From Rhizodiscina lignyota (Eukaryota; Ascomycota; Dothideomycetes; Aulographales; Rhizodiscinaceae): a DNA stretch of 64,000 bases. Under the pieces are notes generated by a model. That model ran no database searches and was not told where the DNA came from. It saw nothing but the letters and a program-made list of their open reading frames with translations. Of the stretch, positions 1-11,339 are shown piece after piece. The stretch lies in the NCBI GenBank assembly GCA_010015805.1, contig ML978131.1:992001-1056000 (forward strand), written 5' to 3'. A program made the translations under genes and the position numbers. The first letter of the stretch is position 1, and every line of letters starts with the position of its first letter.

Positions 1-2707
1 CATGCAAGACTAGGATCTGGTCTGCCCTAACAATGGTGCTGAGTCTATGCGCGATGATGAGCATTGTTCTGCCCTGGCCAAGCGTTGTCAGAGCGTCTTG
101 GATGTGCTGCTCCGTCTCAGTGTCTAATGCAGCGGTAGCCTCGTCCAGCAGGATAATGCGAGGGCCTTTGAGAATCGTGCGTGCGATAGCAACACGCTGC
201 TTCTCACCCCCGGACAGTCTGAGGCCGCGGTCGCCGACCTTTGTCTCATATCGGTCGGGGAATGCCATAATCTTGTCGTGGATGCTGGCAGCCCGGCACG
301 CTTCGTAGACCTCCTCGTCTGACGCGCCGGGGTTGGCATATTTGAGATTGTACATCAGGGTTTCGTTGAAGAGAACTGTGTCCTGAGGGACGACGCCAAT
401 GTGCTTTCGCACTGATTCGATTGATAGACCTTGGACATCATGGCCGTCAACTTGGATGCTGCCGTCTTCAGGGTCATAGAAGCGGAACAATAACCTGAAG
501 ACAGTCGACTTTCCGCCTCCAGACTCACCGACCAAGGCAGTTGTTGTGCCTGGTTGGCAATCAAAGTCTAGACCCTTAAGAGCCGGCTTCCTCCCATCGT
601 ACGAGAACTTGACGTCGTCGAAGCGAATGTGGCCTTCACAGAAAGGTAATTCTTGCACTCCCGGCTTGTCGATCACAGTTGGTTGTTCCTTGAAAAGTTC
701 TAGCATCCGCTCCGAGTTAATCAGCGATGACTGTATCACGCGGTAGAATGTTCCGAAGTAGTTGAGTGGCGACTGCAGCTGCGCCATGTACGTCAGTAGC
801 GTGACGAACTTGCCCACTCGGAGCTGGTCGGTCGTGACTTGATAAGCGGCGATGAAGCATGTTATCATAAGGCCAATCATGAAGATGGAGTTTTGAGAAA
901 CGTTCATCAGGTTCAACGACAGCATGACCTTGTACTCAGCGGACTGATACATGTCGACTGCCCTCCGATACCGTCTGAACTCGTAGTCTTCGGCATTGAA
1001 GTACTTGACAGTTTCGTATGACACCATGGAGTCGTTCCTGGCACGTGTTAGAGCTTTAGAGAACATTAGAACATTACGAAACTCACTTGACAGCGTCTTG
1101 TTCTCTGTCTGCATTGACCATGACGCGTCGAATTTCGGCCCTCCACTGTGCCATGCGAATGGTCAAATAGATGTACCAGAACACAATGACCGCGACCACG
1201 AGCGCGTAATAGGCGTCAAACGCGATCAAGAAGTAAGCGACGGCCACGAACATATCCACGATGATCGGGACGACTTGAAAAGTGACCTGTTCCAAGAATG
1301 TGTTGATAGAGCTACCCTTTCCCATCGCAGACAGTACTTCTCCGGTCTTCTTGCCAAGGTGAAAGTCGAGGCTCAAGCTGTGGACATGTTCGAACGTCGC
1401 GATTGAGAGTTCTCTGTACGAGTACTGTCCCACCGGTATCCAGAGTACGGCTCGAGCGGCTCCAAGGATGCCATTATTGCCCTGCAGGAAGCGGTACACG
1501 ACGTACAGGACGATGGCCGTCCATGGCATGCGCACTTCGCCATTCTCACCAGAGAGATCATCTGTAATTAAACCGACTTGGTATGGGACTAGCAAGTTCA
1601 GTCCTCGTTGCAGGATCACGATCAGGACGCAGAGAACCACGACAAGTTGGAGCTTTCGGTCTTTCGATGGCCAGAGGTATGGCAGGAAAATGGAGTAGCC
1701 ACGAATGTACTCCCACCACGTCCGCGAGGGTATCTGAGTTGGTCGCACCCAACTTGGTTGTTCTTGTTCCTCGGGGCTACCCTTGCTCGCTGTGCCATAC
1801 CCATGACCGTTTGCACTTCCATTGGGAAAGCCGTTCGGCGTCTGTTGACCCGACAACAAGCCCGTCGTCTCTTCTGCGTCAGCTCTCTGTTGTTTAACTC
1901 TTGCTACAACTAGGAAAAGTACGTAGAAGCCAATCAGGGCACCGAGGAGGAGGATACGGAGTATGTCCAGAACCACCTCGGCAATCTCCCACTTGGACGC
2001 GTCTCGTCTAAATTTGAAAGGAACGTCGTGGTGGCCGACTTTAGGGATGCGATGTTTTTCGGTGTAAAGGGATATCGAAAGTCCAAATAGTACTATTTCT
2101 AGTAGTTCGGCCAGGACCCAGGTGGACAGGTGCACGTACGTTGGAGACGGCTTGACGTCGATCAGGGAGATGAGAATGAGGAAGTAAACAAAGAAGGATC
2201 CGACGACGTAGATCTGTAACAGTGACGGTTAGACGCGTCTCATGCAATTGACTGCGTCCGAGAGGCAACACTTACCACATAAGCCTGTCCGCACCAGTAC
2301 CCCTCCTTTCGGTCCACCAGCGCGTGGAGGATGACTGTGGCGGCATTGCCCACGAGTGAGAGGCAGATGAAGACGGAGATCCACTGGAAAAGCAGCTTCT
2401 GGCCATGTGGAAGATCATCCTTCTCTTTGTTTTTGCGTCGTGAAGCTCGTTGTGCGGAGGAGCTCGGTAGAGGCTTCCCGCCTGGCCCTAGGAGTTGCGG
2501 CTTCGCGTCGGTTGAATTAGAATTATTACCATTACGGGCAGACAGTACGCTGCGTGTGGTGAAGATGAAGAGGAAGAAAAAGACGAGCACGAGCGGGGAG
2601 GCAAAGTGAAGGTAGGTGAGCCAGTCTTGGTAGCGCTGCTGGGGCTGATGCTCGGAAGGGTGGTGGTGAGTGGAGTGAGAGTTCGGAGCGGTTGAGATTG
2701 ATGTCAT
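1..2707 (-). CDS. HMT1: HMT1-like vacuolar ABC half-transporter, 3' end cut by the window edge
   Basis: Predicted ATP-driven exporter of the ABCB6/HMT1 group, which in fungi sits in the vacuole membrane and moves thiol or phytochelatin-metal conjugates. Exons read 2707-2276, 2213-1087 and 1037 to the edge; both introns (62 and 49 nt) have GTAAGT/GTGAGT donors and CAG acceptors. The first exon and start of the second hold the extra N-terminal membrane helices typical of HMT1. A six-helix transporter domain follows, with the family-typical NDSMVSYETVKYFNAE at the second exon junction. The nucleotide-binding domain lies at about 700-1 on the minus strand: Walker A GESGGGKST near 520, signature LSGGEKQR near 210, Walker B ILLDEA just after, H-loop IIAHRLST near 50. 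Only the last residues are missing. The start ATG at 2707 opens a 144-codon first exon. Substrate is inferred from the family. Confidence 0.93.
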
Positions 2708-3591
2708 GGTCGTCAGTCCTGTCCCCCGCGGCGTGAGTTGAATTGGGGGAGGAGGAGGGTGTTGAAGGTGAGGAGGTTGAGAGATGTGACGACGGCCGCT
2801 GCTACAGGTTCGCCTCAGCCATTGCTCACTTGACGTGCACAGGTGTTCTCGGGACCAGTATTAGGTGTGTGGCGATGGACGAGAGCGTGAGCAAAGGGCA
2901 TATGATTCGGGGCAGGCTAGCGCTCCCTAAATCGCATCTACGCCAGCGCGCTAGAGGGCAGCTAGCGACCGAATTGACTGCGTGCCAGCCATTTGCAGCG
3001 CCGGCCAGCATCTGCTGTTCCTCGCACCACTCCCCCGTCCACGCCTCTGGCCCCCTCTGCCCCTCCGCTGCAGCGCTGTGGGCCGTGGATGTACCTAGAA
3101 GTCTCGTCTGTACGCTATCACGCTGCACCTCGTGCAAGGCGTCCGTGCGCGCCAGCGACGCAGCCTCTGCTGCCCAAGCGCTGGCCTGCCGAGCCGGGCC
3201 AGAGTGTCGCGAAAGCCACACCTGCTGCGCCCGCTCCACCCAGGCCTGGCGCCCACCACGCGCGTCACGACTCAGCGGCGACAGCTGGACAAGCATTTCT
3301 TCAACCGCCCTGCTGGGCCGTCATCCAACACACTCTCGTCGACCCTTCGTCCAGCGCCTGCCCGCATCGCACTCCTTCGCTCCTTCCCCGCCTTCGCGTA
3401 CGAGCTGCCCGCGAGCCCATGAGTGAGCCCTCGCGCCTGCCTCGCGCTGGCCCGCTGGAACTGGAAGCTGCGTCGAGTGGAAGTGGCGCTCCTTGCTGCC
3501 CTCCGCCCGCCAGCATGCGATAGACGCGCCTTCCAGATCGCCTCCCTTCCACGTCACGTCGCTCACACCTGACGCTTGAAGGGCAGTCGCC
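2708..3591. promoter_or_regulatory. Bidirectional promoter region between HMT1-like and RTC1-like genes
   Basis: 884 bases between two divergent start codons. It is C-rich on the plus strand, as is common for transcribed leaders in filamentous fungi. Overlapping open frames occur on both strands here, but none shows recognisable protein features. No operator-like motif stood out. Confidence 0.5.
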
Positions 3592-6500
3592 ATGGCCGCC
3601 GACGGCGCGCGCAGAGCCTCCAACCCCCCGCTGTCCCTCTCCGCCCAGGCTCAGGCTCAGGCTCAGGCCCACGCACACCCAGCTCCTCCACCGCCGCCTC
3701 CTCCTCTCCCACCGCCCAGGAACGTCACGGCCCGCAATGCATTTGCGCGATTTGTGACCCAGTCATTAAGTACATATGGTGCCGCGAGACCCCAGACTGC
3801 CAGCACGAGCCGTTCCGACGGCGGCAGGCCGCGAGCGGCGCCATTTCTTCCCGTCATCCAAGGGTGAGTCTTCTCGAATTACCTTCTGCCCTCGCGGCAA
3901 GATCTCTGCCACTGTCAGACACCGCCGATCTCGCATGATCTGGCAGCAAGGCATAGGCTGACCGTACTGTTGTACAGCGTCAATGCGCTCTCCTCACAGG
4001 ACGCAACCCACCGGACTGGCCTTGAAATCTCGGCATTTGATATAAACCAAGAGCGCACGCATGCTGTATTAGCCGGACGGGAAATCCTCAAAACAGTGCA
4101 TGTTAACGGGACAAGGTGCTCGGAAGAGGCCAATCTCCGCACTGCGATCATCAACTATGCATCCCACAATACCAAAGGCTCTGGCCGGCATCGGGAGACT
4201 CTGGATATACATGATGTCAAGTGGTCGCATGGCGCCTACAGCACGCATATCGCGACTGCTGCCACCAATGGCAAGGTCGTGCTGTACGACCTCGGTCGAG
4301 CCGGCATTGAGCTTGCCCGGCTTCATGAACATTATCGACAAGTGCACAAACTTGCATTCAATCCCCATCAGGGCTATCTACTCCTTTCCGGTAGCCAAGA
4401 TGCCAGTGTTCGACTTTGGGATTTGCGCAGGATGAGCAAAGACAAGGATGTCTTTTCTTGTCGCAGCCAGCAGACTTACCACGGCCAGAGCGAGGGCATA
4501 AGAGATCTGAGATGGTCTCCAACCGATGGCTTCGAATTTGCCTTTGGCACCGATAATGGCGTTATCCAGAGATGGGACACCAGATATGCCAAAGGTCCGA
4601 AGCTGAAAATTAGTGCTCACGACAAGACCTGCCACGCAATCGACTGGCATCCAGATGGCAAGCATCTGCTCAGCGCGAGCTCTGACAAAACAGTCAAAGT
4701 CTGGGATTTCTCCTCGGAACAGCGTCGCCAGAAACCGGCGTGGGTGTTGCGTACACCTTATCCCGTTTCAAACGTGAGATGGAGGCCCCCATGCTTCGCG
4801 TCAAGTAAGCAGGATCAAGGTGCATGGCACAGCACCCAATTCGCAACGACATTTGAGAAACACTCACCGGTCATGATCTGGGATTTTCGACGGCCCTACG
4901 TTCCATTCCGAGAAATCGTGAAATGGTCAACGCCGCCGACGGATATGCTCTGGCATTCGCAGCACTTACTTTGGACCGTTGGCCGCGAAGGAATCTTCGC
5001 CCAGTCTGACATTCACTTTGCGCCCAAGGTGCTTGATAGACGAAACATGCAGGCCTTCGCCCTCTCACCAATCGGTGATATATGCGCCTTCTCTCAGAAG
5101 AGGTCAAAGCGTAGAGACTCCGGCCTCGAATACATGTCGGATTACTCTACTTCTCTTGAGAGTAGAGATAGACGTAGCGCGACTGAAAATTCGTCTGCTG
5201 TAAATCTGAGCAGAAGCTCTGCCGACGACAGCATTGATGACTCGTTCCTCAGCTCCTCATTCAGGAGACATCATGGCCGGACCTCAAGTAACCGGTCAGC
5301 GAAATCGATAAGTAGCACTCCACCCTCGTCAGATGAATTTCCTATGAAGTCGTTGGAGGATTCTTTGAAGAATCAAAATGAGCATTACCGGCCAAACCAA
5401 GCGTCTTTCCGTGGCAACATCGGTGGTGCAATTGAGCTTGCGCATTTTGCTTTTTTGGCGCAGAAGTACAAGTCTGCACCTTTGAGGCAGCCCCTCTCAA
5501 TCGAGTCTTTCCAAGATGTAGGGAAAATATTCGAGCAGAATGCAGACTACGCACAGCGAACAGCTGCATACAGAATCGCCCAGTCCTTTCGTATTACTGG
5601 CTCGGCAGTCTCTTACATGCTGAACCAGAGGGCCGAAGCCATGAGACGTAAGAGACTAGGACTTGCCAGTACAAAAGAGGCCGGAAAAATTGTTAGACAA
5701 TCTTCCCTGGTAAAAATTAAAAAGCCGGAAGATCGAAGATTACTTACTCCTGCGATAAAGGCTACACAAGGTCCAGAGTCTGCACTCAAAACCGTTTGGG
5801 AAAGCACGTCAAATGTGCCTACACCTCTTGCTCGTCCGCAAAATACAACGGCAATCAGTCATACCACTGTTCCCTCGTTATCTGAGTTGGATCGTGAAGA
5901 CCCGGTTGCTCTGCCTCCACCAATTGCAGGGCCACCACCAATTTCGCCTACATTGCACCGAGCGCCGACCGAGCCACACAGGTCGCACATGCACAGGCCC
6001 GAATTTCATAGCCCGCAATGGTTCAGCTCAACCGGCGACTTAAGCGAGCGTCGAGCAATGCTCAGCCAATATCGTCAGCCACCGAAAGCTCCGCTCAATC
6101 TGGAACCTCCAAGCATGTCCTCTCCACAAGTAGGACCAATCAACATACCTCCTTCCCTCGGTAGGCACAATTCTGATGAGAGCTTTGCAATGTTTTCCAC
6201 GTCTTCAGACTCGCGCAACTTATCCGTGCCAGGATCTTTAGCAAGCGCTCGCTCAGTGCCCCGACAGATGGACGCCGTACCTGAGGCGTGGGAAGGAATG
6301 GGTAGCGCAGAGAGCTCTGGTGTCTGGAAGAGCGACTCAGACAAATCGCAAGGTAATGGCATTGATTCGAGCGGCCAGTTGGAGAAAGGATCGTGGCCAG
6401 ATAGTGGCTCCTTGGATCTTTCATCTGGCAGCCTCGAAGATTCTGCTCCCATTCCACCAACTGCGAATCAAGGAGACAGGGTCCACTTTGAAGAACCGAA

Positions 6501-8100
6501 AGAGAAGCCACAGACGAGTTTGCTATCGCCCAAGGCAGCAATTCAGCCGGAATCGTCTGTCATGTCACCGAAACTGGCTTCGCAACCTCTTCCGTTTAAC
6601 AGGATAGCAGATGTGGCACCATCAAGTTCAGGATCAGGACCGTCTCATGGCACTCATGGCACATGGAGCACGTCCAATACTTCTGCAAGTCGGGTTGAGA
6701 ATCTGGAGGCAAGTGGCACAATCGTACCTGAAGAAGGGCCATCGCAAATCACGAGTCCGCAAGGGGCTTACACGCCAAAGCTTCCACACGAGACCAGGAG
6801 TGTCCCAGCAGCGCTTCAAAGTGGACTAGTCAGTGACTTGACATCGCAAGCTCTGATAGTAGCCGATTTCGCCTCTCCCGATGGGACAGACACGGAATCA
6901 TCGTTACCGTTCTCAATCGTCGAGTTACTGCAGTCTCTGCTGGAATATCATACCTCTACTCTATCCGACGCTCAAACGGCATCACATCTACTGCTACTCC
7001 TCACCCCGCTCCTTCCTCCAACTCACGCTTCTCCTAACAATGGCGACTCGCGGATGCTAGCCGCATACACCGACCATCTCACGTCTCTCGGCCTTCCTCC
7101 GGACACAGTAGAACGCACACTCTCCACCTCCCTCACCGGCTTCCTCCAGAACGGTCTCCATCCCCTCCAAGCAGAAACCATCCTCTCAACATACCATGCC
7201 CAACTCCTCTCTCTACAGCTCTACAATTCGGCCGCCCAGCTCCGCCGTCTCTGCTACCCGGCCTTCCCAGCCGTCTACGAGCAGAGCATCAAGGACACCA
7301 GCGTCGGCATGCTTTGCCTCGCCTGTGGAAGCCCCATCAACAACCCGCGCGGCAAGATGCGCTGCGAGACGTGTTCCAGACGGCAGGCCCCGTGTCCGGT
7401 GTGCTGGTGCGAGCGAACCCAAATCGAGATTTCGGCGCCGAACTCTAGCAAGAAAGGGAAGAGGAAGAAGTCGAAGTCTAGAGCGTCTTCGTTCAGCGCG
7501 TCGGCGATGGCAATATCGACTTCGTTGGGCGTGGAGAAGGCGGACGCCATTGGCGGTGGCGTTGGCGTTGGGCCCGAAAGAAGCAATGCTGCTCCGCAGG
7601 GTATCGTCGAGGACCCCGTGCTGGACCCTGCGTCACTGGCGCAGGCACGAGCTCCACTCCCAACACTCTGGCTCACATGCCCCCTCTGCAATCACGGCGG
7701 CCATCTTGCCTGCCTCTCCTCGTGGTTTTCTTCTCCATCTGACGACGCGCCGGAGTCTGAGGGCGCGTGTGCGTCTCCGGGATGTACTTGTGATTGTGCT
7801 CCTGGAGCGCTACGCGAAGAGAGGGTTTTGCAGATGGAGCAGAGGGTTGCGAAGAGTGAAAGGGAGAGGGGAAGGGAAGGACGAGTTAGAGGGGATGAGT
7901 GGATGGCTACAGAGAGTCGGGCAGTTAGTCAGGTTAGGGGTATGGTGGATCCGGTTGGTGCAGGTGCACCTGTCGGTGGTAATGCAAGTGGGATCGTCAC
8001 TGCGAGTGGGAAGGATAGGGAGAGAGAGGGTAGGAGGGTCAGGTTGGTGGAGCCTGATGGTGGTGGTGGGTTGAAGAGGAATTGGGTTATGGGGAATTGA
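3592..8100 (+). CDS. RTC1: RTC1/WDR24-like WD40-RING protein of the SEA (GATOR2) complex
   Basis: Homologue of yeast Rtc1/Sea2 and animal WDR24, a vacuole-surface subunit of the SEACAT/GATOR2 complex that relays amino-acid status to TORC1. Two exons, 3592-3863 and 3978-8100 (about 1464 aa). The 114-nt intron has a GTGAGT donor and TACAG acceptor, and the frame is kept across it. Exon 1 encodes an alanine/glutamine repeat (from CAGGCT copies near 3646-3668) and a proline run. WD40 repeats fill roughly residues 95-420, with blades ending LYDL, LWDLR, RWDTR and VWDF. A long Ser/Pro-rich linker follows. The C-terminal zinc region has CLACGSPI, CETCSRRQAPCPVCW, then TCPLCNHGGHLACLSSWF and CASPGCTCDC, the RING-like end of this family. 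The basic stretch GKRKKSKSR between the zinc pairs is probably an insertion loop. Confidence 0.92.
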
Positions 8101-8604
8101 GCGATGGCGTTGGGGGCAAGATATGATTTGAACGGCGAACTGCCTGTTGTAAGATACGTCTTTGATTGAGCTCGGCGTTGGTATGGATTCTCGTGGTCTT
8201 TTCTGTAGCGTTTTTATGCATCAAGGAGGAGCGGCTACGACTTTCGGCGTAGCTACGTGAGGTTTTACTTTTGACTCATCCACAAGGTCACTTCCGTGTC
8301 AATTCCTTCTCTCTCACCTTCACAATGGTCAGGCTTGGCGCTTCTTACACGGCAGCTATTAACTTTGGCGAGCAAGCACCAGCTCACGGTCACGCGACAC
8401 AGCGGCTACTATCGGTTTTCGTATACTTGACTATGATAATACACCTGCATAACTTTCTTGTTTCCTTATTCTTTAACTCATAAATTTCAGGAATATCTTG
8501 GATTGTCCTCATCAAAATCTCGATCATCATTCTCTTCCTCTATCTAGCCTTTACTCGCTTTAGCAGAACCCTTTTGATACTCATTACATTTGTCGACGAT
8601 TACG
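8101..8604. other. Intergenic, 3' flank of RTC1 and promoter of the first module gene
   Basis: About 500 bases with no supported gene. T-rich runs near 8440-8590 lead into the next start codon. One 70-codon open frame at 8271-8483 has no recognisable features. Confidence 0.4.
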
Positions 8605-9297
8605 ATGAGCGAGCCTGATCCTTCGAATCCGGCGCCGCCGTGGTTCCCGCCGCCGCCATACTCAACCGAAATCTCCCTTCCGGCCCTGGCGCACGAGATT
8701 GCAGAGGCAAATCCTTATGGAGCCCTCCTGAGCGCACGCAAAATCCTCGACTTAAAGTCCAACAGTCTAACGAAACTTACGTGGGAGGAGCAAGAGCTGC
8801 GCAACAGGATCCGGACTAATGAGTTCATGGAGCGGATGCACGCACTCCGCGATACAACTTCTACGGAGAAGAGCGAACACGATGATCCGGACACCAGAGC
8901 ATCAACGCCGCGTCCGCAACACCCAGTTCCGCCATTCTGGCCGTCCCCACCGTATGAAGACTCGTTGAAAAGCTTCGCTCACCAAGTGTCGGAGGCGTGT
9001 CCGTTGTTTGTTATCGTGGGCGCGAAGATGCAGCTCCGCCATCGCCATCGCCAAAGGACTCCCGCCGAGGATGCGCTGTGCGAGAAGATCTGCGATAATG
9101 AGTCCCTGAATGGGTGGGAGAAGTGGCAGATTCTAGAGGCAAGGCGACGAGGGATTCCTGTACCCGAGGAGGTGCGTCGTGGCGAGGTGGGCATTGTTGC
9201 ATTTGATGCGTCGATTGTGAGCGCGAAGGTAACGGTGCGGTGGTCGTTGATGGATAGTGTTGATAGGATTTGGGTATGGGGCGTGGAGTATCGGTGA
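8605..9297 (+). CDS. Two-module protein of unrecognised family, copy A
   Basis: Function unknown. The single exon encodes 230 aa; I chose the ATG at 8605 because the codon opening the longer frame at 8590 is TTG. The protein has two copies of one module. The first begins PPWFPPPPYSTEISLPALAH (about residues 11-30) and the second PPFWPSPPYEDSLKSFAH (about 112-129). Each start is followed by a helix ending in a GA[KR]-like or SARK turn, then a charged helix with NE (LRNRIRTNE and LCEKICDNE). The neighbour at 9983 has the same two-module plan, so the pair arose by tandem duplication after an internal duplication. No signal peptide or membrane segment. The C-terminal 45 residues do not match the neighbour. 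Intronless, and the short, variable sequence suggests a fast-evolving lineage-specific family. Confidence 0.7.
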   Translation: MSEPDPSNPAPPWFPPPPYSTEISLPALAHEIAEANPYGALLSARKILDLKSNSLTKLTWEEQELRNRIRTNEFMERMHALRDTTSTEKSEHDDPDTRASTPRPQHPVPPFWPSPPYEDSLKSFAHQVSEACPLFVIVGAKMQLRHRHRQRTPAEDALCEKICDNESLNGWEKWQILEARRRGIPVPEEVRRGEVGIVAFDASIVSAKVTVRWSLMDSVDRIWVWGVEYR

Positions 9298-9982
9298 TTG
9301 GAAGACGGTGGCACGGAGTTGGAAGTTCCGATTGATCTTGAGAGTTGGCATACCCGATAGGTTAGGTTCATGGTACATGGCATATGGATGCTGAGTTCTT
9401 TGCGGTTAGTGGCGGTGTCATGAGCTCTTGGATCCTTGTTCAGATGCTCATCTTCACAACATTTTCATATCAGCTTTCGAAATTCTCTCATTTTGTGCCA
9501 CTTTCAAACATCTTAGCGCTTTATCTTAGGCGGTCACGAAGTTGTTCGTCGTACAATCAGTCGCCGCCTTGAGGCACGCGCCCTGGCGGATATTGACCCC
9601 TTTCTTTGCCTTCTTGTTCACAACTCTGCTCTTCACGTTTCCTTCATTTCAAATGTGTCACGAACCGCTTATCTATGTCCATTTCAGGCATTTTGGCGCT
9701 TGTGTGCGGGATGCCACGGAGTTGTTTGGAGCCGTTGTCACCCTGAGCCACGTGAACCCACAGATGTCATAGGCTTTCTTGCCTGCGGCGACTATAAATT
9801 AGAGTTCTTTCTTGCTCTTATCAGGCCTTCTCTTATATTCTCCCTTCACTTTTGATTATATCTCACTTTCAACTATACCTCATTTTCAACTCTCCCCTGT
9901 CCCAAAACCCCCTCACCCGTGCATATACAGCTACCACAAACATAAGGACAGCCACAACCACTCGAGAAACGCAATAAGCACA
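9298..9982. other. Intergenic between the tandem module genes
   Basis: 685 bases, T/C-rich on the plus strand, with CTATAAATTA at about 9791-9800, roughly 190 bases before the next ATG and so a candidate TATA element. The frame of the next gene is open upstream to 9812 but begins with a non-ATG codon and reads like leader sequence. No gene seen. Confidence 0.4.
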
Positions 9983-10687
9983 ATGGCCCCTTCTAGTTCC
10001 GCCTACCCGGGCCCACCATGGTTCCCAGCTCCACCTTACGAGAGCTCTATCAAGGCGCTAGCACACGGCATCGTTGATTTATGGCCTTATATGGCCTTGA
10101 GTGGCGCTCGTATGATGTTCTCGGGAAAGCTCATGTACTCAGAGCCTCTGGATGAGCGCGAGCAGACTCTTCTCGAACTGCTTACCAACTACAAAGACGA
10201 ACGCCTACGACGGACTGAGAAGGCTTATATCGACTGGCTCTCCCGCCACGAGCAGTGCTTAGCGCCTCCGAACCCAGCTCAACCGAGAAGCACCCACCAC
10301 CCTGAAGATCCCGCGCCGCCGAGCTTCCCCCGTCCGCCGTTCGAGGACTCTGTGCTATATCTTGCACATTACGTTGCCGAGGAGCACCCTTTCGCGGTCC
10401 TGGGAGGCGTTAAGATCGAACTTGATAAGTTGATCGACTTTGAGACGCCACTATCGGTGAGCGAAAGTATGATATATCATATGGTCCGCAATGATGAGAG
10501 GTTGAGGTGGTGGGGGAGAGAGCAGCAGGCTTGGGCGAGGCATATGGGTCGGGACAATTGGGTCCCTATCAAAGAGGATTTGATGCCTGGTGATGTTGAG
10601 CGAATGCGTAGGTCTCATGAGGAGAGATATGGTGGGCCTAGTGAAGGCGAGACGCTGCAAGTGGCTAATGATCGTACGACATCTTAA
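9983..10687 (+). CDS. Two-module protein of unrecognised family, copy B
   Basis: Tandem paralogue of the gene at 8605, single exon, 234 aa. The ATG at 9983 follows a C/A-rich leader and gives MAPSSSAYPGPPWFPAPPYE, so the module starts about residue 9. The second module starts PPSFPRPPFEDSVLYLAHYV near residue 112. Both modules continue with a helix (ALSGARMMF, VLGGVKIEL) and an acidic/basic helix (LLELLTNYKDERLRR, MVRNDERLRWW). The pattern across all four modules is PPxFPxPPYExS, then LAH, then a hydrophobic-P-hydrophobic segment, then G(A/V)(R/K), then an NE/DER helix. I cannot assign this to a known domain. No signal peptide, transmembrane helix or catalytic-looking cluster; a soluble binding or scaffold role is possible but unsupported. 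Confidence 0.72.
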   Translation: MAPSSSAYPGPPWFPAPPYESSIKALAHGIVDLWPYMALSGARMMFSGKLMYSEPLDEREQTLLELLTNYKDERLRRTEKAYIDWLSRHEQCLAPPNPAQPRSTHHPEDPAPPSFPRPPFEDSVLYLAHYVAEEHPFAVLGGVKIELDKLIDFETPLSVSESMIYHMVRNDERLRWWGREQQAWARHMGRDNWVPIKEDLMPGDVERMRRSHEERYGGPSEGETLQVANDRTTS

Positions 10688-11339
10688 GGGACGGGAGCAT
10701 ATGTAAAGATTAGACTGGACAGAGCAGTTGGTTCGGAAATGATCACGCTGGCGGTGCTGATAAGGTGTCTCCTGGGGAAGGTTTACTAGATTGATTGGAC
10801 ATGGCTATTCGGGACATGAAAGTAGCGGTATCACGGGATGAGCGAGAGCTTGGCCCAAAATCCGCAACCCTGAGGATTGCATGAGTATTTAATGAACGGC
10901 TGTAGTAAGAAGTATTTCATTATTCAGCACAAGCTGGAGCATCTCTGAAAGCTCGATTAAATCTACACTAGAGAGTATTTACCCTAAACCCTCAGCTTCG
11001 GTGTGTATAATATATGTTGAATGACGAGGATATACAGCCTCGCGGTTCGACACATTGCCATAAATCTCGGAGTGGCAGAGTCTAGGAGGGCCGTCGCCGT
11101 GCATGATCGCATCAAACCGCCCAGGCGCTACAAGCACGCATATTCATGCATCTCCACACGTCTATTTTCGCGAACGACGAAAGGGGAAACCCAGCGACAC
11201 GACCTGCTAGCAGATTAAGAACGGCATACTCTACCTACCAGAACACCGAGCTAATTGCGGACCCCGAATTGCGGTTCCAGCCTATACCTTGCGGTACTTC
11301 TCTATATCTGCTTTTATCAATTCGCCCGGCATTTTCTGG
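10688..11339. other. Intergenic, converging 3' flanks
   Basis: 652 bases between the ends of a plus-strand gene and the minus-strand P450. AT-richer around 10860-11010, as expected for 3' ends. Nothing else supported. Confidence 0.4.
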
